Shown: positions 8,465 to 16,190 of the stretch, one piece after another
How the letters are laid out: every line of letters begins with the position of its first letter
Numbering within the stretch: the first letter of the stretch is position 1
Assembly: GCA_023438245.1 (NCBI GenBank)
Contig: JAEXRD010000023.1
Span: forward strand, 1-17,982
DNA length: 17,982 nucleotides
Source: Pseudomonadota bacterium
GTDB lineage: Bacteria > Desulfobacterota > Desulfovibrionia > Desulfovibrionales > Desulfovibrionaceae
Reading direction: 5' to 3'
Translations under genes and position numbers: made by a program
The notes under the pieces: model-generated
The model's input: the letters and a program-made list of their open reading frames with translations, nothing else
What the model was told of the DNA's origin: nothing
Databases searched by the model: none

Positions 8465-10132
8465 ATGGATGCGGCAGCAGCGACTACTGCAGTAGTTGAA
8501 ACCTGGAAACAAGTGTACACGCCCATCGGCGACGGCGGCTACCTGCTGCCCGCGCTGGTGGCGGCCATTCCGCTGTACGTTCTCTTTTACATGCTGGCCG
8601 TGAAGCGCGCGAAGGGTCACTTCGCCGCCGGCCTGGCGCTGCTCTCCGCCCTGGCCGTGGCCATCGGCGTGTGGGGCATGCCCGCCGGCCTGGCCGTCAA
8701 CTCGTTCCTGTACGGCGCCTCCATCGGCCTGTTCCCCATCGTCTGGATCGTCATCACGGCCATCTGGGTCTACAACATGACCGTCGAGTCCGGCCAGTTC
8801 GAGATCATCAAGAGCTCGCTGGCGACAGTCACCGAGGACCGCCGCCTCCAGGCCATCATCATCGCCTTCGCCTTCGGCTCCTTCATCGAGGGCACCGCGG
8901 GCTTCGGCACCCCGGTGGCCATCACCGCCGCCATGCTGGTGGGCCTGGGCTTCAACCCGCTGTACGCCGCGGGCCTGTGCCTCATCGCCAACACCGCGCC
9001 GGTGGCCTTCGGCGCCCTGGGCATTCCCATCATCGCCGTGGCCGACCTGACCAAGCTTGATCTGATGAAGATCAGCGCCATCACCGGCCGCCAGCTGCCC
9101 TTCCTGTCCATCATCGTGCCGCTGTGGCTGTCCGTCACCATGTGCGGCTTCAAGCGCTCCATGGAAGTGCTGCCCGCCATCATCGTGGCCGGCGTGAGCT
9201 TCGCCGGCGCGCAGTTCATCGTGTCCAACTACGTCGGCCCCATGCTGCCCGACGTCATCTCCGCCATCGCCTGCATCGTGTCCATGTTCCTGTTCCTCAA
9301 GGTGTGGAAGCCCAAGACCATTTGGCGCTTCCCCAACGAGCCCGCCGCCACCGGCCCGGCCACCTGCCCCTACAGCTCCGGCGAAGTCATCCGCGCCTGG
9401 ATGCCCTGGGTGATCCTGGCCGCCATGGTGTTCGTGTGGGGCCTCAAGCCCGCCCAGGCCATCCTCAACGTGGTCACCCTCTCGCCTGACTGGCCGGGCC
9501 TGCACAACATGATCATGAAGACCGCCCCCATCGTGGCCAAGGACGCCGTCTACGCCGCGAAGTTCAAGTTCAACTGGCTGTCCTCGCCGGGCACCGCGGT
9601 GCTCTGCGCCGGCATCCTGTCCATCCTGGTCATTCCCAACTACGGCTTCGGCAAGGCCATTCCCGCCTTCTTCCGGACCATCAAGCAGCTGCGCTTCCCC
9701 ATCATGACCATCGCCATGATCGTGGGCCTGGCCTACCTGATGAACTACTCCGGCATGAGCTCCACCCTGGGCCTGGCCTTCACCCTCACCGGCTCCGCGT
9801 TCCCGTTCTTCTCGCCGATCATCGGCTGGCTGGGCGTGTTCCTGACCGGTTCGGACACCTCCTCCAACCTGCTGTTCGGCAACCTGCAGCAGACCACCGC
9901 TGGCCAGATCGGCGTCGACCCCGCCCTGTGCGTGGCCGCCAACTCCTCCGGCGGCGTCACCGGCAAGATGATCTCCCCGCAGTCCATCTCCGTGGCCACC
10001 GCGGCCTCGAACATGGTGGGCCACGAGGGCGACCTGTTCCGGTTCACCCTGCTGCACTCCATCGCCATGCTTTCCTTCGTGGCGGTGCTGACGTACCTGC
10101 AGGCCTACAGCCTGAGCTGGATGCTGCCGTAA
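8465..10132 (+). CDS. lctP: L-lactate permease (LctP family)
   Basis: The 555-residue integral membrane transporter is predicted to import lactate (and possibly glycolate) with protons. It is almost entirely hydrophobic, with about 12-14 membrane segments starting near residue 28 (LLPALVAAIPLYVLFYMLAV). It carries the LctP signature around FGSFIEGTAGFGTPVAITAA and a C-terminal block with LTGSDTSSNLLFGNLQ and SSGGVTGKMISPQS, both strongly conserved in this family. AAGGAGG (8451-8457) sits 7 bases before ATG 8465, the strongest Shine-Dalgarno sequence in the operon. It lies between ackA and the lut-like genes, whereas in D. vulgaris the permease gene (DVU3026) precedes the D-lactate dehydrogenase, so the gene order differs here. 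A strong double hairpin follows the stop. Confidence 0.93.
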   Translation: MDAAAATTAVVETWKQVYTPIGDGGYLLPALVAAIPLYVLFYMLAVKRAKGHFAAGLALLSALAVAIGVWGMPAGLAVNSFLYGASIGLFPIVWIVITAIWVYNMTVESGQFEIIKSSLATVTEDRRLQAIIIAFAFGSFIEGTAGFGTPVAITAAMLVGLGFNPLYAAGLCLIANTAPVAFGALGIPIIAVADLTKLDLMKISAITGRQLPFLSIIVPLWLSVTMCGFKRSMEVLPAIIVAGVSFAGAQFIVSNYVGPMLPDVISAIACIVSMFLFLKVWKPKTIWRFPNEPAATGPATCPYSSGEVIRAWMPWVILAAMVFVWGLKPAQAILNVVTLSPDWPGLHNMIMKTAPIVAKDAVYAAKFKFNWLSSPGTAVLCAGILSILVIPNYGFGKAIPAFFRTIKQLRFPIMTIAMIVGLAYLMNYSGMSSTLGLAFTLTGSAFPFFSPIIGWLGVFLTGSDTSSNLLFGNLQQTTAGQIGVDPALCVAANSSGGVTGKMISPQSISVATAASNMVGHEGDLFRFTLLHSIAMLSFVAVLTYLQAYSLSWMLP

Positions 10133-10163
10133 CCTCGAATAGCCATCACCTCCTCTTGATCAC

Positions 10164-10196
10164 GCGGGAGAGGGCCCTTCGGGGCCCGTCTCCCGC
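10164..10196 (+). terminator. Strong hairpin with TTCG loop after the permease gene
   Basis: GCGGGAGA-GGGCCC (10164-10177), a TTCG tetraloop, then GGGCCC-g-TCTCCCGC (10182-10196) form a 14-bp stem with one bulged base. Only AAATTT follows, not a long T run, so termination is probably partial. Because the genes continue in the same direction, it may act as an attenuator or as a 3'-end stabiliser of an upstream mRNA segment. Confidence 0.6.
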
Positions 10197-10206
10197 CAAA
10201 TTTCCC

Positions 10207-10228
10207 GGCCCGCCACCCCTGGCGGGCC
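10207..10228 (+). terminator. Second hairpin in the permease/lutC gap
   Basis: GGCCCGCCA (10207-10215), a CCCC loop, then TGGCGGGCC (10220-10228) form a perfect 9-bp stem 10 bases after the first hairpin. No T tract follows. Together the two fill the first half of the 176-base gap; the rest holds only the ribosome binding site GAGGAG (10297-10302). Confidence 0.5.
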
Positions 10229-10308
10229 GTCACACAGGCGAGAGAGGCCGCGAGAGCGCCCCCGCCCAAGCGCGGGCCCGAGCAGGGTCCGCAAACGAGG
10301 AGCCGCAT

Positions 10309-10935
10309 ATGAGCGACACCAACAGACTGGCGGACCTGCTGGCCGAGAAGGCCGGCCTGGTATCGGCGGTTGTCTCGCGGGTGAGGAGCCTGGACGAGGC
10401 CTTCGCCTACACCCTGGACGTGTGCGAGAAAAAGGACGCCTGCCAGATCCTGCCCTCCGGCTGCGAGGCCGACCTCTCCGCCGGGGCCGAGGCCCTGTGC
10501 GACCTGAAGCTCGGCAAGATCGTGGCCGCCCCCGCGCTGCCCGCAGACCAGGCCGAGGCCCTGCGCACGCTCTGCGCCGAGAAGGGCGTCACGTTCCTCC
10601 AGAAGGGCATGCGCAAGCACCTGGGCGGCATCGACATCGGCTTCACCGTGGCCCTGCGCGGCATCGCCGAGACCGGCACCTTCGTGCTGGACTCCCGCAG
10701 CGAGGAACTGCGCCTGGCCACCATGCTCTGCGAGGTGCACGTCTGCGTGGTGCCCAGAAGCCTCATCCGCGAGACCAGCTACGAGGTGGAGAGCGACATC
10801 CGCGCCCTGAGCAAGGACGCCCCGGGCTACGTGGCCTTCGTCACCGGCGCCTCGCGCACGGCGGACATCGAGCGCGTGCTGGCCATCGGCGTGCACGGCC
10901 CGCTGGAACTGCACATCCTGATCCTGGAGGACTAG
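10309..10935 (+). CDS. lutC: LutC-like LUD-domain protein of the L-lactate utilization complex
   Basis: The 208-residue protein resembles LutC/YkgG (LUD domain, formerly DUF162), a small subunit of the LutABC L-lactate oxidation complex. The C-terminal half shows the characteristic pattern: GIDIGFTVALRGIAETGTFV, then SEELRLATMLCEVHVCVVPRSLI. It has no cysteine cluster and no membrane segment. ATG 10309 is selected because GAGGAG lies 6 bases upstream; the longer open frame back to 9928 overlaps the permease gene and is a shadow. It ends 2 bases before the next start, as expected for co-translated subunits. It corresponds to DVU3032 of D. vulgaris by context. The exact role of LutC in the complex is not settled. 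Confidence 0.85.
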   Translation: MSDTNRLADLLAEKAGLVSAVVSRVRSLDEAFAYTLDVCEKKDACQILPSGCEADLSAGAEALCDLKLGKIVAAPALPADQAEALRTLCAEKGVTFLQKGMRKHLGGIDIGFTVALRGIAETGTFVLDSRSEELRLATMLCEVHVCVVPRSLIRETSYEVESDIRALSKDAPGYVAFVTGASRTADIERVLAIGVHGPLELHILILED

Positions 10936-10937
10936 CC

Positions 10938-13088
10938 ATGCAGAACGCACGCGATCTCAAGCAATACAGGGGCGAGCTGCAGGGCGCCCTGGGCAACGAT
11001 TTCCTGCGCACCGCCATGGACAACTTCGCCGTGGCCTACCGCGCCGCACGGGCCAAGGCCTTCACCGGCATGGACGTGGACGGGCTGGTGCGCGACATAG
11101 CCTGCGCCAAGGACAAGGCCATGGCGAGCATGGACGAGCTCCTGGCCGAGTTCACCAAAAACGCCGAGCGCCAGGGCGTCACGGTCCACGTGGCCAAGAC
11201 CGCCCAGGAGGCCAACGAGATCATCGGCCGCATCGCCCAGAAGTCGAACGTCAAGCGCATCGTAAAAAGCAAGTCCATGACCGCCGAGGAGACGCTCCTC
11301 AACCACCACCTGGAGGACCTGGGCCTGGAGGTGACCGAGACCGACCTGGGCGAGTGGAGCATCCAGCTGCGCCATGAGGGGCCCACCCACATGGTCATGC
11401 CCGCCATCCACCTCTCGCGCTACCAGGTGGCCGACCTGTTCAGCGAGGTCACCGGCGCCAAGCAGACCGACGACATCCAGAAGCTGGTGAAGGTGGCCCG
11501 CCGCGAGCTGCGCGCCAAGTACGTGCAGGCCGAGATGGGCATCTCCGGCGGCAACTTCGCCGTGGCCGAGACCGGCACCATCGCCCTGTGCACCAACGAG
11601 GGCAACGCCCGGCTCGTCACCACGCTGCCGCGCGTGCACGTGGCCCTGGTGGGCCTGGACAAGCTCACCCCCACCATCGGCGACGCCCTGCGCGTCATCC
11701 GCGCCCTGCCCAGGAACGCCACCGGCCAGGCCATCACCTCCTACGTGTCCTGGATCACCGGCCCCAACGAGTGCGAATCGGGCGAGGGCGGCAAGAAGGA
11801 AATGCACGTGGTGTTCCTGGACAACGGCCGGCGCGCCCTGGCCAAGGACCCCGTGTTCTCCCAGGTGCTGCGCTGCGTGCGCTGCGGCGCCTGCGCCAAC
11901 GTCTGCCCGGTGTACCGCCTGGTGGGCGGCCACCAGCTGGGCCACATCTACATCGGCGCCATCGGGCTCATCCTGACCTACTTCTACCATGGCCGCGACA
12001 AGGCCAAGAACCTGGTGCAGAACTGCATCAACTGCGGCGCGTGCAAGGCCGTGTGCGTGGGCGGCATCGACCTGCCCAAGCTCATCAAGGAGGTCCACGC
12101 CCGCATCCAGGACGAGCTGGGCCACCCGCTGCAGAGCGCGCTCCTGGGCAAGGTGCTGAAAAGCCGCAAGCTCTTCCACGCCCTCTTGCGCTCGGCCAAG
12201 GCGGTGCAGAAGCCGGTCACCGGCGGCACGCCCTACCTGCGCCACCTGCCCATGATCTTCGCCAAGGACCAGAACTTCCGCGCGCTGCCCGCCATCGCCG
12301 AGACGCCCTTCCGCGACCAGTTCGAGAGCGCCCGCGTGAAGGTGGCCAGCCCGAAGTACCGCGTGGCCCTGTTCAGCGGCTGCGTGCAGGACTTCGTGTA
12401 CCCCGAGCAGGCGCTGGCCGCGGTGAAGCTTTTGGGCAAATACGGCTGCGCCGTGGACTTCCCCATGGAGCAGTCCTGCTGCGGCCTGCCCGTGCAGATG
12501 ATGGGCGAGCGCGAGGCCAGCCGCAGCGTGGCGGCCCAGAACGTGGCGGCCATGGATCCGGCCCAGTACGACTACATCCTGACCCTGTGCGCCTCCTGCG
12601 CCTCGCACCTCAAGCACGGCTACCCGGACATCCTGGGCAAGGACCCCAAGCTGGCCGTGAAGGTGCAGCAGTTCGCCGACCGCGTCATCGACTTCAGCTC
12701 CTTCATGCACGACGTGCTGAAGGTGACCCCGGAGGGCTTCCGGGGCGACGGCAAGAAGGTCACCTACCACGCGCCCTGCCACCTCTGCCGCGGGCTCAAG
12801 GTCACCGAGGCCCCGCGCGAGCTGATGAAGCTGGCGGGCCTGGACTACCTGCCCGCCGACGAGGAGGACGTGTGCTGCGGCTTCGGCGGAACCTACTCCA
12901 TGAAGTTCCCCGAGCTCTCCGCCGAGCTTTTGAAGAAAAAGCTTGCGAACGTGGAGAAGACCGGGGCAGAGTTGTTGCTGACCGACTGCCCGGGCTGCAT
13001 CATGCAGCTGCGCGGCGGCCTGGAAGCCAAGGGCAGCCGCGTGGAGGTTCGCCACGTGGCCGAGGCCCTGGCCGACCGGCTCAAGTAG
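10938..13088 (+). CDS. Fused LutB-LutA-like Fe-S protein, L-lactate dehydrogenase complex subunit
   Basis: This 716-residue protein joins two subunits that are separate in Bacillus. Residues about 1-300 form a LUD domain (AEMGISGGNFAVAETGTIAL). Residues 313-373 hold two 4Fe-4S motifs, CVRCGACANVCP (C313, C316, C319, C323) and CINCGACKAVC (C363, C366, C369, C373), as in LutB. Residues about 475-716 form a LutA-like region with two CCG domains: FSGCVQDF (C482), QSCCGLP (C514-C515), APCHLCRG, CCGFGGTYSMKFPEL and DCPGCIMQL. Its length equals LutB plus LutA. ATG 10938 follows GGAGG (10926-10930) inside the end of lutC. It probably oxidises L-lactate to pyruvate with LutC, complementing the D-specific enzyme upstream. 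The architecture and order match DVU3033 of D. vulgaris. Stereospecificity is inferred. Confidence 0.88.
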   Translation: MQNARDLKQYRGELQGALGNDFLRTAMDNFAVAYRAARAKAFTGMDVDGLVRDIACAKDKAMASMDELLAEFTKNAERQGVTVHVAKTAQEANEIIGRIAQKSNVKRIVKSKSMTAEETLLNHHLEDLGLEVTETDLGEWSIQLRHEGPTHMVMPAIHLSRYQVADLFSEVTGAKQTDDIQKLVKVARRELRAKYVQAEMGISGGNFAVAETGTIALCTNEGNARLVTTLPRVHVALVGLDKLTPTIGDALRVIRALPRNATGQAITSYVSWITGPNECESGEGGKKEMHVVFLDNGRRALAKDPVFSQVLRCVRCGACANVCPVYRLVGGHQLGHIYIGAIGLILTYFYHGRDKAKNLVQNCINCGACKAVCVGGIDLPKLIKEVHARIQDELGHPLQSALLGKVLKSRKLFHALLRSAKAVQKPVTGGTPYLRHLPMIFAKDQNFRALPAIAETPFRDQFESARVKVASPKYRVALFSGCVQDFVYPEQALAAVKLLGKYGCAVDFPMEQSCCGLPVQMMGEREASRSVAAQNVAAMDPAQYDYILTLCASCASHLKHGYPDILGKDPKLAVKVQQFADRVIDFSSFMHDVLKVTPEGFRGDGKKVTYHAPCHLCRGLKVTEAPRELMKLAGLDYLPADEEDVCCGFGGTYSMKFPELSAELLKKKLANVEKTGAELLLTDCPGCIMQLRGGLEAKGSRVEVRHVAEALADRLK

Positions 13089-13135
13089 GCGGCAGCAGAC
13101 TCAAAAACCCCCCACTGAATGGAAGGAGAGGCGGC

Positions 13136-14149
13136 ATGAAGGACGTGCGCAAACGGGCCCGTGAGCTCATGGAAGGCTATTGCAAGGTGTGCCCCATCTG
13201 CAACGGCAGGGCTTGCGCCGGGGAGGTCCCCGGCATGGGCGGCCTGGGCACGGGCTCGTCGTTCATGAACAACGTGGCCGCGCTGTCCGAGCGCACCTTC
13301 AACATGCGCCTCATCCACGGGGCCGAGGCGCCGGACACCTCCGTCTCCGTGCTCGGCCTCAGCCTCTCCATGCCCGTCATCGCCGCGCCCATCGGCGGCG
13401 TGTCCTTCAACATGGGCGGCAAGATCACCGAGGAACAATACTGCGAGTCCGTCCTGGGCGGCTGCGTGGACAAGGGAACGGTGGGCTGCTCCGGCGACGG
13501 AGTGCCCCCGTTCATCCACGAGAGCGGCCTGAACGCCATGGCGGCCCTGGGCGGCGCGGGCATCCCGTTCATCAAGCCCTGGGAGGACAAGGAGCTCTAC
13601 GAGAAGCTGGACAAGGCCGTGGCCGCCGGAGCCAAGGTGGTGGGCATGGACATCGATGCCGCCGGCCTGGTGACCCTGCGCCTCATGGGCCGCCCCGTGG
13701 GTCCCAAGACCCCGGCCAAGCTGAAGGAAATCATCGCCCGCACCCCGGCCAGGTTCGTGCTCAAGGGCGTCATGACCGCCGACGACGCCAAGTGCGCCGT
13801 GGACGCCGGAGCCGCGGGCATCGTGGTCTCCAACCACGGCGGCCGCGTGCTGGACCACACCCCCGGCACGGCCCAGGCCCTGCCCGCCATCGCGGCGGCC
13901 GTGAAGGGCCAGGTGGCCATCCTGGTGGACGGCGGCGTGCGCACCGGCGGCGATGTCCTAAAGATGCTGGCCCTGGGTGCCGATGCGGTGATGATAGGCA
14001 GGCCGGTCTCCATCGCGGCCCTGGGCGGCCTGCGCGAAGGCGTGGGCAAGTACCTGGACCAGGTGCGCGGCGAGCTCGTGCAGGCCATGATTCTCACCGG
14101 GACGCAGAGCGCCGCCGCCGTGGGCGAGGACATCCTGTTCCAGGGCTAA
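13136..14149 (+). CDS. FMN-dependent alpha-hydroxy-acid dehydrogenase with N-terminal Cys cluster
   Basis: The 337-residue TIM-barrel flavoenzyme belongs to the FMN_dh family (lactate oxidase, glycolate oxidase, LldD). Family marks: MPVIAAPIGG, the catalytic segment VSNHGGRVLDHTPGTAQALP (catalytic His H234, substrate Arg R237), and the phosphate-binding end LVDGGVRTGGDVLKMLALGADAVMIGRP. It is shorter than LldD (about 380-400) and begins with four clustered cysteines, CKVCPICNGRAC (C16, C19, C22, C27), followed by GEVPGMGGLGTGSSF, which aerobic members lack. ATG 13136 follows GGAAGGAG (13121-13128) at 7 bases. It lies 47 bases after the Lut fusion and 27 before the chemoreceptor gene, inside the operon. 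Lactate as substrate is inferred from context; another 2-hydroxy acid is possible. Whether the cysteines bind Fe-S, bind zinc or form disulfides is unknown. Confidence 0.85.
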   Translation: MKDVRKRARELMEGYCKVCPICNGRACAGEVPGMGGLGTGSSFMNNVAALSERTFNMRLIHGAEAPDTSVSVLGLSLSMPVIAAPIGGVSFNMGGKITEEQYCESVLGGCVDKGTVGCSGDGVPPFIHESGLNAMAALGGAGIPFIKPWEDKELYEKLDKAVAAGAKVVGMDIDAAGLVTLRLMGRPVGPKTPAKLKEIIARTPARFVLKGVMTADDAKCAVDAGAAGIVVSNHGGRVLDHTPGTAQALPAIAAAVKGQVAILVDGGVRTGGDVLKMLALGADAVMIGRPVSIAALGGLREGVGKYLDQVRGELVQAMILTGTQSAAAVGEDILFQG

Positions 14150-14176
14150 AGCGCTCCCCGTCAAAGGGGCTGGACC

Positions 14177-15691
14177 ATGTCAAAAAGCGAAACCGTTCGA
14201 CTCTCTCCGGGGACCCTGGGCGCGCTCTGCGCCGGGGTCCTTGTCGTCTCCCTGGCGCTGGTGTCCGGGCTGCCCTGGCTTTTGTCCTCCGAGCCCCTGC
14301 GCCTGGGCCTGCCCCAGGTGCTCGCGGCGCTGGCCCTGGCCGGGCTGGCCGCGGGGCTGCTCTCCTGGCGCGAGGGCGCCCTGGGCGGGGCCCTGGACGC
14401 CTGCCATGAGAGCACCGCCAAGCTCGAAGGGGCGCTGAAGCACCAGACCGGGCTGGCCCAGGGCATCCTGGGCGGCATGCCCATGCCCTACCTGCTGGTG
14501 GACGAGCAGGAGCGCGCCGTGCGCTCCAACGAGGCCTGCCTGCAGATGCTGGAGCTCTCCGGCAAGCCGGAGGACTACTACGGCCAGACCCTGGCCCAGA
14601 TCTTCTACAACGACCCCACCCGCAAGACCGCCGTGGGACGCAGCATCAACGGCGGCGAGGTGTTCCGCAACCTGGAGGTCCAGATCAAGGGCCACCGGGG
14701 CGGGGTGCGCCACGTGCTGGCCAACGTCTATCCGCTCTATGACTCCGACAAGCGCTGCCTGGGGGGCCTGTGCCTGTACCTGGACATGACCGCGCTCAAG
14801 GAGAAGGAACAGATCATCGTCGACAAGAACCAGGCCGTGACCAGCGCCGCCGACCAGGCGGGCGAGCTGTGCCGCCGCCTGCGCGAGGCCTCCGAGCGCC
14901 TCTCCGCCAGCATCGGCCAGACCAGCAGCGGGGCGGGCACGCAGAAGGACCGCCTCTCCGGCGTGGGCACGGCCATGAGCCAGATGGGCGAGGCCGTGGT
15001 GGACGTGGCCAGGAGCGCATCCGAGGCTGCGCGCGGCACCGACGACACCCGCAGGCAGGCCGAGCAGGGCGCCCATGTGGTGGAGGAGGTCACCCAGGCC
15101 ATCCGCCAGGTGGCGGAGCGCGCCCAGGCCATGCAGGAGCGCCTGGCCGAGCTGGGCGGGCAGGTGGCGGGCATCGCCCAGATCCTGGGCGTCATCAACG
15201 ACATCGCCGACCAGACCAACCTTTTGGCCTTGAACGCCGCCATCGAGGCCGCGCGCGCCGGAGACGCCGGGCGCGGGTTCGCCGTGGTGGCCGACGAGGT
15301 GCGCAAGCTGGCCGAGAAGACCATGCAGGCCACCCAGCAGGTGGCCCAGGCCATCACCGGCGTGCAGGAGGGCGCGCGCCGCGCCTCCGAGGTCATGGAC
15401 GGGGCCGCCCAGGCCGTGGTGCAAAGCACCGGGCTGGCCGACAGCGCCGGGGCCACCCTGCGCGAGATCCTGCGCATCGCCCAGGGCTCTGCGGACCAGG
15501 TGCGCGGCATCGCCGCCGCCAGCGAGGAGCAGTCCGCCACCGCCGAGGAGATCACCCGCGCCGTGGACGACGTGGCCTCCCTGGCCGACCGCGTGGCCGG
15601 AGAGATGGGCCAGGCCGCGCAGGCCGTGGAAAGCCTGGCCGAACTGGCCGACGAACTCACGGACATCATCGGAAAAATGCAGTCCTGCTAG
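14177..15691 (+). CDS. Methyl-accepting chemotaxis protein with two membrane helices and a PAS domain
   Basis: The 504-residue chemoreceptor would signal through CheA/CheW to the flagellar motor. Order: TM1 (about 12-36), a loop of only about 7-10 residues, TM2 (about 43-64), a cytoplasmic PAS domain (about 92-212, with VDEQERAVRSNEACLQMLEL and LANVYPLYDSDKRCLGGL), then a coiled-coil signalling domain whose hairpin tip is DQTNLLALNAAIEAARAGDA (about 345-364), continuing GRGFAVVADEVRKLAEKT. There is no periplasmic sensor and no evident HAMP domain, so sensing is probably intracellular through PAS (ligand or redox). The C-terminus, GKMQSC, lacks the CheR/CheB tether pentapeptide. ATG 14177 follows AGGGG at 7 bases. 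Tight packing behind the FMN enzyme gene suggests co-expression with lactate oxidation. What it senses is not visible. Confidence 0.9.
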   Translation: MSKSETVRLSPGTLGALCAGVLVVSLALVSGLPWLLSSEPLRLGLPQVLAALALAGLAAGLLSWREGALGGALDACHESTAKLEGALKHQTGLAQGILGGMPMPYLLVDEQERAVRSNEACLQMLELSGKPEDYYGQTLAQIFYNDPTRKTAVGRSINGGEVFRNLEVQIKGHRGGVRHVLANVYPLYDSDKRCLGGLCLYLDMTALKEKEQIIVDKNQAVTSAADQAGELCRRLREASERLSASIGQTSSGAGTQKDRLSGVGTAMSQMGEAVVDVARSASEAARGTDDTRRQAEQGAHVVEEVTQAIRQVAERAQAMQERLAELGGQVAGIAQILGVINDIADQTNLLALNAAIEAARAGDAGRGFAVVADEVRKLAEKTMQATQQVAQAITGVQEGARRASEVMDGAAQAVVQSTGLADSAGATLREILRIAQGSADQVRGIAAASEEQSATAEEITRAVDDVASLADRVAGEMGQAAQAVESLAELADELTDIIGKMQSC

Positions 15692-15729
15692 GGCCGGGCT
15701 GCCCAAACACAGCGCCAAGGAGCAAGACC

Positions 15730-16035
15730 ATGATCAAGCACATCGTCATGTGGACCCTGAAGGACAGCGCCGAGGGCGCGGACAAGGCCGCCAACGCCGC
15801 CAAGATGAAATCCCTGCTGGAGGCGCTGCCGGGCCTGATCCCCGTCCTCCGCGAGCTGGAGGTCTCCACCGACGTCTTCGCCGCCGCCCCCGGCCCCTGC
15901 GACATCATCCTGTACACCACCTTCGACTCCCGCGCCGACCTGGACGCCTACCAGGTGCACCCGGAGCACCAGAAGGTCGTGGCCTTCGTCAAGCAGGTGG
16001 TGGCCACCCGCGCCATGGTCGACTACGAGATCTAG
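15730..16035 (+). CDS. Dabb (stress-responsive alpha/beta barrel) family protein
   Basis: The 101-residue protein begins MIKHIVMWTLKD and contains CDIILYTTFDSRADLDAYQ and HPEHQKVVAFV, the pattern of the dimeric alpha-beta barrel (Dabb) family, a ferredoxin-like fold related to plant stress proteins and small monooxygenase-like proteins. AAGGAG (15717-15722) lies 7 bases before ATG 15730. It comes 38 bases after the chemoreceptor stop and 22 bases before a strong terminator, so it is the last gene of the lactate operon. No catalytic residues can be assigned and the role is unknown. Members are often annotated as stress-responsive, but a link to lactate or to chemoreceptor function is speculation. 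Confidence 0.85.
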   Translation: MIKHIVMWTLKDSAEGADKAANAAKMKSLLEALPGLIPVLRELEVSTDVFAAAPGPCDIILYTTFDSRADLDAYQVHPEHQKVVAFVKQVVATRAMVDYEI

Positions 16036-16057
16036 CCCGCGCACAGCCGCACTCTCC

Positions 16058-16083
16058 AAAAGCCCGCAAAAGCGGGCTTTTTT
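16058..16083 (+). terminator. Strong intrinsic terminator at the end of the lactate operon
   Basis: AAAAGCCCGC (16058-16067), an AAAA loop, then GCGGGCTTTT (16072-16081) form a GC-rich stem running into a six-T tract (16078-16083). It sits 22 bases after the Dabb stop and is the only textbook Rho-independent terminator in the window. Confidence 0.92.
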
Positions 16084-16099
16084 ATTTGGCATTTGGCGC

Positions 16100-16128
16100 T
16101 TGTCAAGCACGTCCGGGGAGGGTAGATT
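16100..16128 (+). promoter_or_regulatory. Sigma-70-like promoter of the diguanylate cyclase gene
   Basis: TTGTCA (16100-16105, five of six consensus bases) and TAGATT (16123-16128, four of six) are separated by exactly 17 bp. They lie just after the operon terminator, in an unusually AT-rich patch that runs to about 16165. Transcription would start near 16135, leaving a leader of about 55 bases before ATG 16191. Confidence 0.7.
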
Positions 16129-16190
16129 ACCTTTATCGATTCTGTATTTATGAAATTTATAAATGCGCCGCCAAAGCGTGCGAGGCTTCG

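Noticed and set aside
16150..16190. Alternative ATG starts at 16150 and 16163 for the diguanylate cyclase
   Set aside because: Neither is in the frame of the GGDEF protein. The first in-frame start is ATG 16191.
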